Part shown: positions 63,538-64,000 of the stretch, piece after piece
Layout of the letters: each line of letters opens with the position of its first letter
Numbering within the stretch: position 1 is the first letter of the stretch
From: Algorimicrobium algoritergicola
Lineage (GTDB): Bacteria > Bacteroidota > Bacteroidia > Flavobacteriales > Flavobacteriaceae
Direction of reading: 5' to 3'
Assembly (NCBI RefSeq): GCF_008086165.1
Contig: NZ_VSKL01000004.1
Location: 124,001-188,000 of the forward strand
DNA: 64,000 nucleotides
Notes under the pieces: generated by a model
Database searches by the model: none
The model's input: only the letters and a program-made list of their open reading frames with translations
Told to the model about the DNA's origin: nothing
Made by a program: the position numbers and the translations under genes

Positions 63538-64000
63538 TTATTCAAACGTCATAGCTTTGAGTAAACCAGCTCGTGTATTAATCCAGATATAATTGAAAAC
63601 CGATTGGTTTTTGTTTCTTTCTATTCCTTGTTTGGTAACTTCTTTAAATTGAGATTCGCGTTTATTACTGTTTTTGGAAACAAAAATGTTTACCACATCT
63701 GATAAAAATTTATTCTTTTCTTTACCACCTTCTCGCAGTACAACCACATCAAAATTTTGATATTTTGTTTTGAAATCAATTTGTGAGAGATTGTCATTAC
63801 CATCAATAGTTAGATAGGTTTTTTCTAATTCACCTTCCAAACGCACATTTAAATTGGGTTGTAAAAATTTATTTAAATACGATGCTTTCAATAAATCTAT
63901 TTCTGCCTGGAATAGGAATCTATCTTGAATATCATTCACATCAAACTCCCAATTGGCATGCAATGGTGCATGATCCATAAATTGGGTTTTAATATCCAAT
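63538..64000 (-). CDS. AsmA-like / DUF748-like protein, C-terminal part
   Basis: The last 153 or so residues of a protein that continues past the right edge. The readable part is beta-rich (ANWEFDVNDIQDRFLFQAE; NVRLEGELEKTYLTIDGND) and ends FNYIWINTRAGLLKAMTFE. The pattern of long beta strands and a basic helix at the end is like AsmA/TamB-type envelope lipid-transfer proteins of Bacteroidota, but with only the tail seen this is tentative. A 348-base copy of this end lies at 61794-62141. Confidence 0.55.
   Translation of the reverse strand, partial: LDIKTQFMDHAPLHANWEFDVNDIQDRFLFQAEIDLLKASYLNKFLQPNLNVRLEGELEKTYLTIDGNDNLSQIDFKTKYQNFDVVVLREGGKEKNKFLSDVVNIFVSKNSNKRESQFKEVTKQGIERNKNQSVFNYIWINTRAGLLKAMTFE
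63541..63888. repeat. Direct repeat copy 2 (3' end of AsmA-like gene)
   Basis: The parent copy of the 348-base repeat; it reads on into the rest of the gene, whereas copy 1 ends about 24 bases before its own ATG. Confidence 0.9.

Overview
The window is AT-rich chromosomal DNA from a member of the Bacteroidota, almost certainly a marine-type Flavobacteriaceae. The reasons are: two proteins with type IX secretion C-terminal sorting domains, many short lipoproteins with a Ser-Cys lipobox, promoters of the TAnnTTTG type in place of the usual -10 box, A-rich rather than Shine-Dalgarno leaders, a single-chain fused 2-oxoacid dehydrogenase E1, DUF4369/TlpA thioredoxin lipoproteins and a BspA-like surface protein. 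The species cannot be named from the sequence alone. No rRNA, tRNA, CRISPR array, insertion sequence or phage was found.

Region 1 (1-13,250) is a copper/silver resistance block, read almost wholly on the minus strand. In transcription order it holds a HYC_CC_PP protein, a giant CusA-type RND pump, a four-helix-bundle protein, a TolC-type outer-membrane channel, a multicopper oxidase fused to a CopB-like barrel, a DUF302 protein, a P1B-type ATPase with two nearly identical HMA domains, a DUF2911 lipoprotein, a DUF305 membrane protein and the start of a CusB-type adaptor that runs off the left edge. Cytoplasmic copper would leave through the ATPase, periplasmic copper would be oxidised by the oxidase, and the RND-adaptor-TolC assembly would expel it across both membranes. 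Heptameric TTCACTT-type repeats have spread through this block: one array separates the pump from the four-helix-bundle gene, related sequence lies inside the pump gene, and another stretch encodes part of the TolC signal peptide.

Region 2 (13,400-21,850) is a metabolic and regulatory block bounded by two Crp/Fnr-family regulators, each divergent from a central-carbon gene (PEP carboxykinase and NADP-isocitrate dehydrogenase), with a clean palindrome in each divergent gap. Downstream of pckA is an odd tight cluster: a GDCCVxC zinc-ribbon module joined in frame to a GcvH lipoyl protein, a second GcvH-like protein that has lost the lipoyl lysine, a SAM methyltransferase and a small unknown protein. 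A SulP transporter and a DUF983 protein lie opposite.

Region 3 (22,400-30,260) carries a BspA-like repeat lipoprotein, a T9SS cargo protein, a lineage-specific protein beneath a second heptamer array, a two-RCK potassium channel, and mnmE. A short diverged relic of mnmE coding sequence sits upstream of the channel gene.

Region 4 (30,360-64,000) is mostly housekeeping: a TlpA lipoprotein, rhomboid protease, lipid A-type acyltransferase, class V aminotransferase, glmM, ACP phosphodiesterase, gamma-glutamyltransferase, an ATP-grasp enzyme, uvrA, a LOG protein, a secreted nuclease/phosphatase-fold protein, an M1-like protein without its zinc motif fused to a barrel, the fused E1, DoxX, a DJ-1/PfpI protein, holA, an HsdR_N-like protein, a glycosyltransferase, an OmpA lipoprotein, a Sua5/YrdC protein, an alpha/beta hydrolase and a UvrD/PcrA helicase. 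The right end holds a TlpA-like gene between two direct copies (about 348 bp) of the 3' end of a larger gene that runs off the window.
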